Below, one piece after another: positions 10,453 through 22,310 of a stretch of DNA of 64,000 nucleotides. A model generated the notes under the pieces. That model did not search any database, had not been told where the DNA came from, and saw only the letters and a program-made list of their open reading frames with translations. Positions within the stretch are counted from its first letter, which is position 1. Every line of letters starts with the position of its first letter. The DNA comes from Serripes groenlandicus (taxonomy: Eukaryota; Mollusca; Bivalvia; Cardiida; Cardiidae). The position numbers and the translations under genes were made by a program. The DNA is taken from the NCBI GenBank assembly GCA_031761405.1, contig JASEVX010000013.1:51461956-51525955 (forward strand), in the 5' to 3' direction.

Positions 10453-11753
10453 GGTAGCCTGACCTTTCGACCCCAATATTTGTCAACCCCAGTTTCCTAA
10501 GTCTTTTCGACCCCAATTTTAGTCAACCCTTATTATTGATTTAAATAGGTGTGAATGGATGGTTTAAGTGTAATAAACATTCATTTCAAATGGGGAAAAA
10601 AACCCACAACAATTTGATTATTTAATTATTATTTAATTATGAATTATTATGATTATTTAAATGATCTTGATGTGTTATAAATAGTGACTTTGAAAACATT
10701 TTGTTATAAATGGAAAAAACAAAAACAATTATTCAATGAATTCAAATTCATTAAAGTCACAAGTAACAAACAAATAATCCAATTTATTATAACTTTAGCA
10801 ATTCTGAACAGAGTTTCAAGAAATTATCAACAATTTTAATGAAAATGTGGTAGGCAGTTATACATACATTACACACACATATAAATATATATACAATTTG
10901 TAAAAGGACAACCAATTGTAGGATTCTTAAAATTGAGCAATTAAAATAATGATATTATTACAACATTATCAATAAAACAAATACAAATTATGAAAAACAT
11001 CAAAAGTAAGTGCAAACACACATTAGGTTTCATCTTTTGTGTGTATCAGGTGTTACTAACAAAGTTAAATGTGCTGAAATTAAGCAAGGTTTCATCTTTT
11101 AATCTTTTGTGTGTTTCATGTGCTACTAACAAAGTTTAACATGTATTATATTAATTGCTTAATATAAGCGCAATCAACTATGTGTTTCTTTAACTTTGTT
11201 AGTAACACATGAAACACAAAAACGATGAAAAGACGAAACCTTTTTTAATTTCACCGCAATTAAAGTTTATTTAAGTTTTTCGATAAATACACCAATAGTA
11301 GTGTAAACAACAATTAAATTTACTATGGATTACAATAGACGTATTCATTAAGTATTTAAAACAGACTTTTAATACAAGTATACAATCGCACGAACATTAA
11401 CATCCATAAAGAAATAATAATCATTTAATTTTACATAATCAAAACTATGTAGCGAATTTACAACATACAAAAGCATAATCATTATAAACATTTTTATCAA
11501 TTTTTTAACATACATTTTTATTACAATGTTAACATACATTGTTATTACAATGTCAACATACAACTTTATTAAAATGTTAACATACGTTTTTATTACAATG
11601 TTAACATACTTTATTACAATAAACATTATCAAAATGTAGTGATTATACAACAAAAGAACCATCATCATTTCACACCAAAATAAACCGATAATGGGGTCGA
11701 AAAGACTTAGGAAACTGGGGTTGATAAATATTGGGGTTGAAAGTTCTAGAAGC
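10453..11753. mobile_element. 1.3-kb non-autonomous TIR transposon, copy 1
   Basis: Long inverted termini (about 100 bp, interrupted) include 'aaccccagtttcctaagtct' on both sides. Flanking direct repeats are caaaataat (10444-10452) and caaaatgat (11754-11762), a 9-bp target duplication. Copy B at 23971-23979 is an unoccupied site (caaactaat). The ends begin GG…agaactttc. A 9-bp duplication with GG ends suggests Merlin-like or MULE-like ancestry, but the superfamily is undetermined. No transposase is visible. Confidence 0.8.
11087..11241. repeat. Internal hairpin of the TIR transposon
   Basis: Arms of about 52 bp (11087-11138 and 11191-11241; 'aggtttcatctttt…actaacaaagtt' against its reverse complement) flank a ~52-bp loop. 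A further direct copy of the arm lies at about 11030-11068. Confidence 0.8.
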
Positions 11754-12827
11754 CAAAATGATTCTGAGTCACTAATACTTACAGATTACGGTTGTATTTC
11801 ATGTTCTTAACTCCGTATGTGGCCTCAAAACTTGATGTTGTTTGATATCAATTAATTGATTACCAACAAATACATACCCATTCAATAAACTAGACTCGAA
11901 AATAGATATATGTGACACCATTGTAAGAGTTTGCGGGTTGGTGTAATTAGTGAGACTGGGTTCACAACGGTTCCTTATCGACCTACATTTCTAGTACAGT
12001 GGTTTGAATGATGTATTTATGAGTCCTCAGTTAATTAATTTTCACAATAATACAAATACTCGTCTGAGTGAATTGGACGATTCTTTTGAGTATCAACAGG
12101 ATAGTGTTTAATGCAGTAATTAAATATATATGTTAGAGCAGTTATCAATTTATTCTGGACTCCTTATAAGTGCCTCCATTGACAACCTTAGACTAGATAT
12201 GTAAATTTGTAAAATTGCACATATTTTCAGTACTCACAACATAGTGTTAAATTAAGTAATAAGATATTTATTTATGAGCAAAGATCAGTGTTCCAATTAA
12301 CATTTTTTTCCAATGGTAAACTAACCCCTGAGTTGAACATCCCGGGGGTAAGATTTATTTTCGGAGGGTATAAAATTATGAAGGCAAGTTTATCATAATA
12401 AAATAGGATAAACAGCAAGCGCATGTTTGAGACTATATTAAGATCAAATTCTCTGCACTGTAGCAAACTTCAATTAATACAGAAGTGACACTTAATTTTC
12501 TACATTCCATACATAGATATTAGATAGATTAATCTAATGTCCAAGTGAAAGCTGTCCGATTATTTTTGTTATTAAAGATCGCAGCATAAATTATATCGGT
12601 AAAATAATAGGTCACTCGAAATCCGGGGAACTTTATAGTACAAAATGCCCGACTGATTGTTGCAACACTCAGTGTCATTGTTCTTTTTTTTTTCTTAAAT
12701 TTTTCAGTAAATCAGTAAAATCGCCACCAAAATGCCTCATTTTCAAAATAAAAACAAAATGGAAAATAAAATGAAAATACTGCATCAAATAACTTATTTT
12801 AATAATTTTTATATGCTTTTAAGCTCG

Positions 12828-13215
12828 TTTGATTTTACGGGGGGAAAGACGAGCTATTGTCATCACTTGATCGTCGTCGTCGTCAGCAGCGGCGTTGGTT
12901 AAGTTTTGCGTTTAGGTCATTTACATAGAAACTATCAAACCTAATACTTTGAAACTTGGAAAAGTTGTTCATCTAATACCCTTCTTCACATTGTATGCTA
13001 AAGATGCTCAGTGTGGCCTGTCTTTTGGGGCTAAAAAACATACATATTGATGTATTTTGGTTGATTTTGAGAATTGGTGGTGTTGGTTAAGCTTTGCGTT
13101 TAGGTCACTTACATGGAAACTATCAAACTTTATTACTTTTAAACTTGGAAAACTTATTCATCTAATACCCTTCTTCACATTGTATGATAAAAATGCAGAG
13201 CGAGCCTGTTTTTTT
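12828..13215 (+). repeat. Mollusc-type 'gacgagctattgtcatcac' repeat with two ~180-bp subrepeats
   Basis: The head 'gacgagctattgtcatcact' + 'tgatcgtcgtcgtcgtcag' is followed by two copies of 'tggttaagttttgcgtttag…ggaaactatcaaac…acccttcttcacattgta'. Copy C at 63118-63690 carries three such subrepeats. Confidence 0.6.
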
Positions 13216-13449
13216 TATTACATATTTTAGTAGATTTTGAGAATTGGACTTAGTTTCTTCATTTTTTGTTACATTGATTTCAATTTTTACCCAAACAATA
13301 AAAACATAATGTACTTCAACATATTATGAATATCTTTAATCGGATTGTGTTTTGGGAGTCTAAAATAGGAAAACAGAAATATATTCAATATCTTTAGTTA
13401 CATTTGACTTAATGTAACCATCTTTTGTTTGTAGTAAGTATTTATTTAA

Positions 13450-13648
13450 CCCTTTCCCTCATATATACGCTTTCTGACGCCTCTGCAGCAGACGGCTTTT
13501 CGAAAACATAGTAACAAAAATTTCTCCTTTTGTCACAATGTTTTCAACTTTTAGTCATAGGTTATCCATTCAATTATAGAGATTTTCCACTATTTGACAA
13601 AATATGTTCAAAGTCGTCTGCTGCAGAATTGTCGTATGAGGGAAAGGG
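13450..13648. mobile_element. MITE with CCCTTTCCCTCAT ends
   Basis: The inverted ends (ccctttccctcatat…tctgcagcagacg and cgtctgctgcagaa…atgagggaaaggg) follow a TTAA at 13446-13449. Copy C lacks this insert: at about 63911 'gtatttatttaa' continues directly to 'gatcattaatggtattgtg'. The 72-aa frame crossing it is not a gene. Confidence 0.75.
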
Positions 13649-14459
13649 AAAGAACTTCATGAATGGTATTGTGTTTTTGGGCTACTGGGGTCAAGGTCAC
13701 TGTTACATTCAAAATGGTAATATACTAAACATCTATAGTTACATTTAACATTTAGTACCCTGATTTTTTATGATTTGCCTGACTAAGCTGATGATCTTGA
13801 CTGGTTGTGACAGCCATCCGACGTGAAGATCTTCCTTATCATGTATATGAACTTGGATTTATTTCCACACAGTAAACCTTGTTTCAATACTTGAAAAATA
13901 GCAGTTGTACGCGGCCAGTATAATATGTAAATATTCATTCCGAATTTGAAGATGTTTTATATGAAATAAATAAACCATAAAAGGATGATATCAGACGAAC
14001 GTCAGGCACTCGAAGGCGGTGCTCTTGTTATATTTACGATATGCTTTTTACGTGAGTGGGAACACTGATGATCAATGACCCAGGACTCCTCAGGAAATGT
14101 TATATTTGATTGGGGAATTGTGTAACACAAAATAATGTTTTGTTAATTTTGTTATGACATATTTTTGAGCAATGGTCAATTTATGCATGACTCTCTTTTT
14201 AACCAAACTAATAATTTTAATATACGTAGAGCAGATGAATAGTTGACTGTTGATAATGAGTATAAATCATAAAAGAAAAGCTACAAGACGGGCGACGAGT
14301 TTTATACGTTTTCATAGCATCAGAATGTTACACTGTATTGAATCTACAACAGTAGATGGATGTTAAGCAATGTCCAATGTTTACACGTAGGTACGTAATT
14401 TTGAGTTCAGTGGTTCTAATTTTGTTGTCAGGCATCTAGAGTGAAATACCGGTGCTGTT

Positions 14460-15835
14460 GAAAGCAGAGTAGACTCCATTCTGAGTGCTGTAACTATAAT
14501 TATGTTGAAAATAAACTTCATTCTGAGTGCTGTAGCTATAATAATGTTGAAAATAAACTTCATTCTGAGTGCTGTAACTATGATAATGTTGAAAATAAAC
14601 TTCATTCTGTGTGCTGTAACTATAATAATGTTGAAAATAAACTTCATTCTGAGTGCTGTAACTATAATAATGTTGAAAATAAACTTCATTCTGAGTGCTG
14701 TAACTATAATAATGTTGAAAATAAACTTCACTCTGAGTGGTGTAACTGAGGTAATGTTGAAAATAAACTTCATTCTGAGTGCTGTAACTATAATAATGTT
14801 GAAAATAAACTTCATTCTGAGTGCTGTAACTATAATAAGGTTGAAAATAAACTTCATTATAAGTGCTGTAACTGTAATAATGTTGAAAATAGACTTCATT
14901 ATGAGTGGTGTAACTATAATAATGTTGAAAATAAACTTCATTCTGAGTGCTGTAACTATAATAATGTTGAAAATAAGCTTCACTCTGAGTGGTGTAACTG
15001 TAGTAATGTTGAAAATAAACTTCATTATGAGTGTTGTAACTATAATAATAGTGAAAATAAACTTCATTCTAAGTGCTGTTACTATAATAATAGTGAAAAG
15101 AAACTTCATTCCGAGTGGTGTTAATATAATAATGTTGAAAATAAACTTCATTCTAAGTGCTGTATCTATAATAATGTTGAAAATAAACTTCATTCTAAGT
15201 GCTGTTACTATAATAATGTTGAAAATAAACTTCATTTTGAGTGCTGTAACTATAATAATGTTGAACATAAACTTAATTCTGAGTACTGTAACTATAATAA
15301 TGTTGAAAATAAACTTCATTATGAGTGCTGTAACTAATATAATGTTGTAAACAAACTTCATTTTGAGTGCTGTAATTATGATAATGTTGAACATAAACTT
15401 CATTCTGAGTGCTGTAACTAATATAATGTTGAAAATAAACTTCATTCTGAGTGCTGTAACTAATATAATGTTGAAAATAAACTTCATTTTGAGTGCTGTA
15501 ACTATAATAATGTTGAACATAAACTTAATTCTGAGTACTGTAACTATAATAATGTTGAAAATAAACTTCATTCTGAGTGCTGTAACTAATATAATGTTGT
15601 AAACAAACTTCATTTTGAGTGCTGTAACTATAATAATGTTGAACATAAACTTCATTCTGAGTGCTGTAACTAATATAATGTTGAAAATAAACTTCACTCT
15701 AACTACTGTAACTAATATAATGTTGAAAATAAACTTCACTCTAAGTGCTGTAACTAATATAATGTTGTAAATAAACTTCACTCTAAGTGGTGTAAATGTA
15801 GTATTGTTGAGAGCAGCGTAAGCACCATTCGTCAT
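14460..15835. repeat. 42-bp minisatellite array, about 32 copies
   Basis: The unit is 'aacttcattctgagtgctgt' + 'aactataataatgttgaaaata'. Because 42 is a multiple of 3 and the unit lacks stops in one frame on each strand, it yields long open frames on both strands (484 codons -, 282 codons +). These translate only as repeats of a 14-residue motif and are not credible genes. A short array of the same unit occurs at 24895-25290. Confidence 0.95.
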
Positions 15836-18590
15836 GAATAATCGAAGTGTTGTGGAAGGTGGATTAAAACAAAGTAAGTCTTGAGAAAATTATTAAACTG
15901 TTGAAGTATACACCATTCTGAGTGGTGCAACTATAATAATGTTTAAGGTAGACCGTTATGAGGTAGACCTTTATAAGCGGTGTAAATAAAATAAACACCA
16001 TTCTGAGTAATGAACTATAATATTTTTGAAAGCAGAGTTAACACAATTATGAGTTGTGTAGCTATTAGACTGTTGAAAGTAGAATATACACCATTCTGGG
16101 TTATATAACTATAATATTGTTGAAAGTAGAGTATACACCATTATGGGTTATATAACACTGTTGAAAGTAGAGTATACATCAATCTGAGTTATATAACACT
16201 GTTGAATATAGAGTATAAACCCTTCTGTGTTATATAACTATAATACTGTTGAATATAGAGTATAAACCCTTCTGTGTTATATAACTATAATACTGTTGAA
16301 AGTAGAGTATACACCCTTCTGTGTTATATAACTATAATACTGTTGAAAGTAGAGTATACACCCTTCTGGGTTATATAACTATAATACTGTTGAAAGTAGA
16401 GTATACACCCTTCTGTGTTATATAACTATAATACTGTTGAAAGTAGAGTATACTTCATTCTGGGTTATATAACACTGTTGAAAGTAGAGTATACACCATT
16501 ATGAGTGATATAAGTATAATACAGTTGAAAATAGAGAATACACCATTCTGGGTTATATGACTATAATACTGTTGAAAGTAGAGTATACAACATTCTGGGT
16601 TATATAACACTGTTGAAAGTAGAGCATACACCATTCTGGGTAATATAACACTGTTGAAAGTAGAGTATACACCATTCTGAGTTATATGACTATAATACTG
16701 TTGAAAGTAGAGTATACACCATTTTGGGTTATATGACTATAACACTGTTGAAAGTAGAGTATACACCATTCTGAGTTATATGACTATAATACTGTTGAAA
16801 GTAGAGTATACACCATTCTGAGTTATATGACTATAATACTGTTGAAAGTAGAGTATACACCATTCTGAGTTATATGACTGTGATAATGTTGAAAGTAGAG
16901 TATACACCCTTCTGTGTTATATAACTATAATACTGTTGAAAGTAGAGTATACACCATTCTGTGTTATATAACTATAATACTGTTGAAAGTAGAGTATACA
17001 CCCTTCTGTGTTATATAACTATAATACTGTTGAAAATAGAGTATACACTATTCTGTGTTATATAACTATAATACTGTTGAAAGTAGAGTATACACCATTC
17101 TAAGTTATATGACTGTAATAATGTTGAAAGTAGGGTATACACCCTTCTGTGTTATATAACTATAATACTGTTGAAAGAAGATTATACACCATTCTGGGTT
17201 ATATAACTATACTACTATTGAAAGTAGAGTATACACCATTCTGGGTTATATAACTATAATACTGTTGAAAAAATATATATACACCATTCTGGATTATATA
17301 ACTATAATACTGTTGAAAGTAGAATATACACCATTCTGGGTTATATAACTATAATACTGTTGAAAGTAGAGTATACTTCATTCTGGATTATATAACTATA
17401 ATACTGTTGAAAGTAGAGTACACACCATTATGAGTGATATAAGTATAATACTGTTGAAAGTAGATTATACACCATTCTGGTTTATATAACACTGTTGAAA
17501 GTAGAGTATACACCATTCTGGTTTATATAACACTGTTGAAAGGAGAGTATACACCCTTTTGGGTTATATAACTATAATACTGATGAAAGTAGAGTATACA
17601 CCATTCTGTGTAATATAACACTGTTGAAACTAGAGTATACACCATTATGGGTTATATGACTATAATACTGTTGAAAGTAGTGTATACACCATTCAGGGTT
17701 ATATAACACTGTTGAAAGTAGAGTATAAACCCTTCTGAGTTATATATGACTATAATACTGTTGAAAGTAGAGTATACACCATTCTAGGTTATATAACTAT
17801 AATACTGTTGAACAAATATATATACACCATTCTGGGTTATATAACTATAATACTGTTGAAAGTAGAGTATACTTCATTCTGGGTTATATAACACTGTTAA
17901 AATTAGAGTACACACCATTATGAGTGATATAGGTATAATACTGTTGAAAGTAGATTATACACCATTCTGGTTTATATAACACTGTTGAAAGTAGAGTATA
18001 CACCATTCTGGTTTTTATAACACTGTTGAAAGTAGAGTATACACCATGCTGGGTTATATAACTATAATACTGTTGAAAGTAGATTATACACCATTCTGGT
18101 TTATATAACACTGTTGAAAGTAGAGTATACACCATTCTGGGTTATATAACACTGTTGAAAGTAGAGTATACACCATTCTGGGTCATATAACACTGTTGAA
18201 AGTAGAGTATAAACCCTTCTGAGTTATATATGACTATAATACTGTTGAAAGTAGAGTATACACCATTCTGGGCTATATAATACTATTGAAAGTAGAGTAT
18301 ACACCATTCTGAGTTATATGACTATAATACTGTTGAAAGTAGAGTATACATCATTCTGGGTTATATAACTATAATACTGTTGAAAGTAGAGTATACATCA
18401 TTCTGGGTTATATAACTATAATACTGTTGAAAGTAGAGTATAAACCCTTCTGAGTTATATGACTATAATACTGTTGAAAGTAGAGTATACACCATTCTGG
18501 GTTATATAACACTGTTGAAAGTAGAGTATACACCATTCTGAGTTATATGACTATAATACTGTTGAAAGTAGAGTATACACCATTACACGC
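15836..18590. repeat. Spacer plus 47-bp minisatellite array, about 55 copies
   Basis: A conserved spacer ('cattcgtcatgaataat…gtcttgaga', to about 15910) leads into units of 'gaaagtagagtatacaccat' + 'tctgggttatataactataa' + 'tactgtt', with frequent 39-bp variants lacking 'actataatac'. It ends abruptly at the 91-bp repeat. Confidence 0.95.
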
Positions 18591-18990
18591 CCAACCCACT
18601 AACATTTAAGAAAGTACCTTGTCTCACCATACACACGAACCAACAAACACTTTCGAACGTACAGTATTTACCAATTACACGCCTAACCCACTAACATTTA
18701 AGAAAGTACATTGTCTCACTATACACACGAACCAACAAACACTTTCGAACGTACAGTATTTACCTATACACGACCAACCCACTAACATTTAAGAAAGTAC
18801 ATTGTCTCACTATACACACGAACCAACAAACACTTTCGAACGTACAGTATTTACCTATACACGACCAACCCACTAACATTTAAGAAAGTACATTGTCTCA
18901 CTATACACACGAACCAACAAACACTTTCGAACGTACAGTATTTACCTATACACGACCAACCCACTATCATTTAAGAAATTACCCCGTGTC
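18590..18990. repeat. 91-92-bp tandem repeat, about 4.3 copies
   Basis: 'cccactaacatttaagaaag' recurs at about 18595, 18687, 18778, 18869 and 18960. The unit includes 'cacgaaccaacaaacacttt' and 'cgaacgtacagtatttacc'. The last unit is truncated and diverged. Confidence 0.95.
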
Positions 18991-19221
18991 TACCTATATT
19001 CATGAAACAACGAATACTTACGGACGTACCCTGTCTATGTAAATAGTGTCTAGTAAGACACATGTCTTGGAAAGTAATATTAGACTGGTGTCCTTACGCC
19101 AATCTACATAGCTATATATGGGGACGACAAGGTACCTGTCAAATGAATCAATGACAAATCAATTGAAATTGATTAAATTCAATTCAGCACCAACCAATAT
19201 CATCTGATAGGTTTCTTTTTC
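18991..19221. other. Short unique spacer, no gene
   Basis: Includes a near-duplicate of 'aattgaaattgattaaattcaattcag'. Nothing else is recognisable. Confidence 0.5.
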
Positions 19222-20345
19222 GATCACCTGCACCGAAGGCTCAATGTGATCTATTCTCATCACTGTCTTCCGTCGTAAGTCGTCGCTAACGTCTCCTTCT
19301 CATAACCCACTGTAAAAAATCAACAAAACTATACTAAAATGATCCTTAGGCAATCATCTTTCAAAATGCATCCAAAACTGATTCAAAAAAAGATTCAATT
19401 GAAAAATTCGGTTGCTGTGGCATCAGAAAAGTGGAAGGGCCATTCTGTAAGAGATAAATCCCCAGAATCCGCCAGTCGGATTCCAATTTAATTTGATAAA
19501 ATGTTTCTTTGGTGACCCTCCACACATATTGTTCAAGTTATATTGATTGGTTGAATAACAAAGCAGCCAGGCGGTATCAGAAAAGGGTCAAACATATATT
19601 TTTAAAATGATATTTTTATGACAGTTTCAAGATAAATGTGTAGAAATGTTCCGTCAGTAACCCTCTACATAAGGTTTCCAGGTAACCATGCTTAGTTGAA
19701 AGACATAGCATACAGGTAGCTTAAAAAAAATGTAAAATTAATGTTTAGTTTCAAATGTCATCTCCTCCTTATCCACTGGTGGACCAATTTCAGCAAACCT
19801 TATAGGAATGTTGCTTTTGCAATAGAAAGGGAGAAATATAAAAACTTTAAAATTCTTCTAGTGAAATGGTCCCTAAGTAAAAATTTGCTCTAGCCATAGT
19901 TAGGGGTTAAATAACATAGCTGGCCGCGCAGAAAAGGGGCAAAATTACAAAACTTTAAAATCCAATTCTTTTTAGAATTCTCTTCAGATTTCAAAATAGT
20001 TTAGCAGAAATATTATGTTTGAAACACTGTACATAATTTGTCCAAGCCATATTGATTGGTTCAAAAAGATAGCTGCCAGGCGGCATCAGAAAAGGGGTAA
20101 AAGAAACATTTAGCTTCAAACGCCATATCCTAGACCAATTGACCTTCAAAGTAATGTTCATTTGGTGGTCCTATTTCAATGTGTTCAAAGATTTAATGCA
20201 TTATGACAAATGTCTCTTACTGATAAGCTGTTTCAGTTACAGTTCAGTACTAATTTTTATTAAATTTCACCTTTATTAGCAGCAGCATTTGCTACTATAC
20301 TATCACACAGGTGATAGATTTATGGCCATCTTGGCACTCTTGTTA
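19222..20345 (+). repeat. Mollusc-type interspersed repeat with ATCACCTG…CAGGTGAT ends
   Basis: The head 'gatcacctgcaccgaaggct…tcttccgtcgtaagtcgtc' and tail 'caggtgatagatttatggcc' are inverted at their tips. The body has degenerate internal units of about 150-180 bp sharing 'gccaggcggcatcagaaaag'. A 3' fragment of the same repeat is at about 27990-28205. No coding capacity is visible. Confidence 0.55.
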
Positions 20346-20529
20346 CGAATGCGATTTTATATGTTAGCTGTTCGCATCCGAATGCAATACAAACATTGCA
20401 GCATGCAACGTCAACATTATGAGCCTTACAAATGGCATGCCGTTTCAGATGACATTAATGTTAAGGTTGAACGGACGAATTCACATGGACGCCGTATACA
20501 ACACATTTCGTCTCCTTAATCTCTAAATT

Positions 20530-20940
20530 ATCGGAATCCGCCGTGGTGGAGTGGTTAGCGTCGGGGATTTGAAACCGGGTGTCCAAGGGTTCGATCCCCA
20601 GTAGCGACACGACGGTCATGGTGGAGTGCCCTTGGCCTAGTACTGGGTCGAGTCCCGCTAGCTCAGTCGGTAACGACGCTGTCAATCCAGGGGTTGTGAG
20701 TTCGAATCCCGGCTCGGCCAACTTTCTTTCCGCCGATTGACAAAAGTCAATGCGACATGCGTCAGTCGTCTTCCACCACTGGGCTAAGTATATGCGGAAA
20801 AGCAGCCAGTTGCTTGAGAAGATTGTTGTGTGGAGTACTGGTGTGAGAAAACCAGGAAATGCATGAGTAGGTGAACTGGCCGTCGTGATATAACTGAGAA
20901 ATTGTTAAAAACGGCGTTAAACCCCAATCAATCAGTCAAT
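20530..20940 (+). mobile_element. tRNA-derived SINE with two tRNA-like modules
   Basis: Module 1 (20537-20607) has A box 'tggtggagtggttagcg' and B box 'gggttcgatcccc'. Module 2 (20646-20720) has A box 'tagctcagtcggtaacg' and B box 'gagttcgaatccc'. The body ('cttccaccactgggctaag', 'tgtgtggagtactggtgtga') ends with 'cgtgatataactgagaaatt' and 'acggcgttaaaccccaatca'. This is the best-preserved copy in the window. Confidence 0.8.
20646..20720 (+). pseudogene. tRNA-like module 2, not a functional tRNA
   Basis: Acceptor halves ggtcgag (20646-20652) and ctcggcc (20713-20719) pair well, but six extra bases (tcccgc) separate the acceptor from the TA-GCTC start of the D arm, and the T stem (gtgag/cccgg) does not pair. 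It is best read as a tRNA-derived SINE head. Confidence 0.5.
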
Positions 20941-22310
20941 CTAAATTATCGTTTATAAGCCGATACCAAATGTATTTAGCCGAACACCAATCTTCATGAA
21001 ACTGAGTTCCATCCCCGTTGATCTTAGGAATTAACAAATTTAGGTGAAGGGTACATGTAATGCCCGTAATACACATTATTAAAAACGTCAGTGAATAAGC
21101 AAATATATATTGAATCTTCAACGGTAGACAGATGTTTTGATCGCTTACACTTGATAACTACACCTGTGTGTCTGTTACTTTAACATAAGTAGATGACGGG
21201 ATCGTATATTATTCATTCAAATATATTTTGTTCGTACCAACAGCGTAAGTTTTTGTGGTCAAAAAAGGTTTTAAAAATAAAATATGACTAGTTTTTAGAG
21301 TTCTTCAGTAAACGTGACTGCGTATGGCTTCTAGAAACATGTACATACTTAATAACTTGTTTTTAAAAAATATTATAATTGACATTCATAGCTAAGGATT
21401 TATAATGTTGTCATGTCCGTTATAATGTATTGACAAATTACATTTTAATACACATACACTATTTGAACCTAACGCACTTTATAAGTATTTAAAGGGTTAA
21501 ATTGTCGTTGAGTATTGCTTTAAATAGAACTCTATCATTTAGTGCCTCATTTAAATGACGATATGCACATTTTCGTTTGTTGCTATGGTATGCGTAGGTT
21601 ACTGGTATGAGACCCGCTGTGTGTAACAACTTGCACTCTTACTTCTAAATAATCAAAACCGTTGCACAAATCGGTTCAAACCCCATTGCCTTTCTCTTCA
21701 AGAAACGTACGGTAATGTTGGACAAAACATAACACCTCTCTGCCGTTGTAGACGAAATACATTGTAAAGGGTTCAATCGGTTTTGGTATCAGTAATAATA
21801 CACATTTACGTGTGAATCTTTAACTCTTGAAAAAAAAAAAACTTTTGAAATCTACCATTTTGAATTCAAAATAATTGTATAGCATTATATCTATAGTAAA
21901 GCTTTATATGCATACATATTGTGAAGCATACCTTCATAAGAACGACTCGGGTGGAAAGATTATAGTTTGTAAAATGTCTTGTCTCACAGATCCGTAATAA
22001 GCAATCAAAATTCCGGTAAACGTTGTAAATGTATTAATAGTTCGTGTCTAAGGTGTTTGACATAGTCGTTTTAACTGAGTGAATAATACGACTAAACGGC
22101 CTTCGTAACCACGGCTTATGTGGGAAATATATTATTTCTAAAAGGTATTGACTCAAACATCCAGAGTGATTTATAAATGAGGGGCGTTAAAGGTAAACCA
22201 GCAAGGTGACATTGGCGACCAGTGGAGATCCAGATCGCACTGAGCATCTGCGCTGATCTCGATCTGTATTGTTCGTGACTACATAAAAACAAAAACAGAT
22301 AAGATGCCTT
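20941..22310. other. Unique AT-rich intergenic DNA, no gene seen
   Basis: No open frame above 61 codons with recognisable content, and no tandem structure until about 22310. Confidence 0.6.

Larger units (their letters stand above)
12286..14067. mobile_element. 1.78-kb insertion with hAT-like ends
   Basis: Relative to copy B (where 24483-24510 is continuous), this block is extra in A. It begins CAGTGTTCC (12286) and ends GGAACACTG (14067), short inverted ends typical in form of hAT elements. Clear 8-bp duplications are not visible. It contains mollusc-type repeats and a nested MITE. No transposase is seen. Confidence 0.5.
10197..15835 (+). repeat. Segmental duplication 2, copy A
   Basis: Shares extended blocks in the same order with copy B (23705-25298) and copy C (60421-64000). 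Examples are 'cttacagattacggttgtat', 'ggttccttatcgacctacat', 'gtgcctccattgacaacctt' and, against B, 'gaatctacaacagta(g/t)atgg' leading into the 42-bp array. Confidence 0.85.

Noticed and set aside
11369..11668. 99-codon frame on the - strand (also 61524-61814)
   Set aside because: Ile/Val/Lys repeats arise from a short 'acatacatttttattacaatgtta' tandem run inside the TIR transposon.
14381..15835. 484-codon open frame on the - strand and 282-codon frame on the + strand as genes
   Set aside because: Both are translations of a 42-bp tandem repeat whose period preserves frame; no non-repeat domain, no splice or start context.
20646..20720. Functional tRNA gene
   Set aside because: Extra bases between acceptor and D arm and an unpaired T stem; it sits at the head of a SINE.
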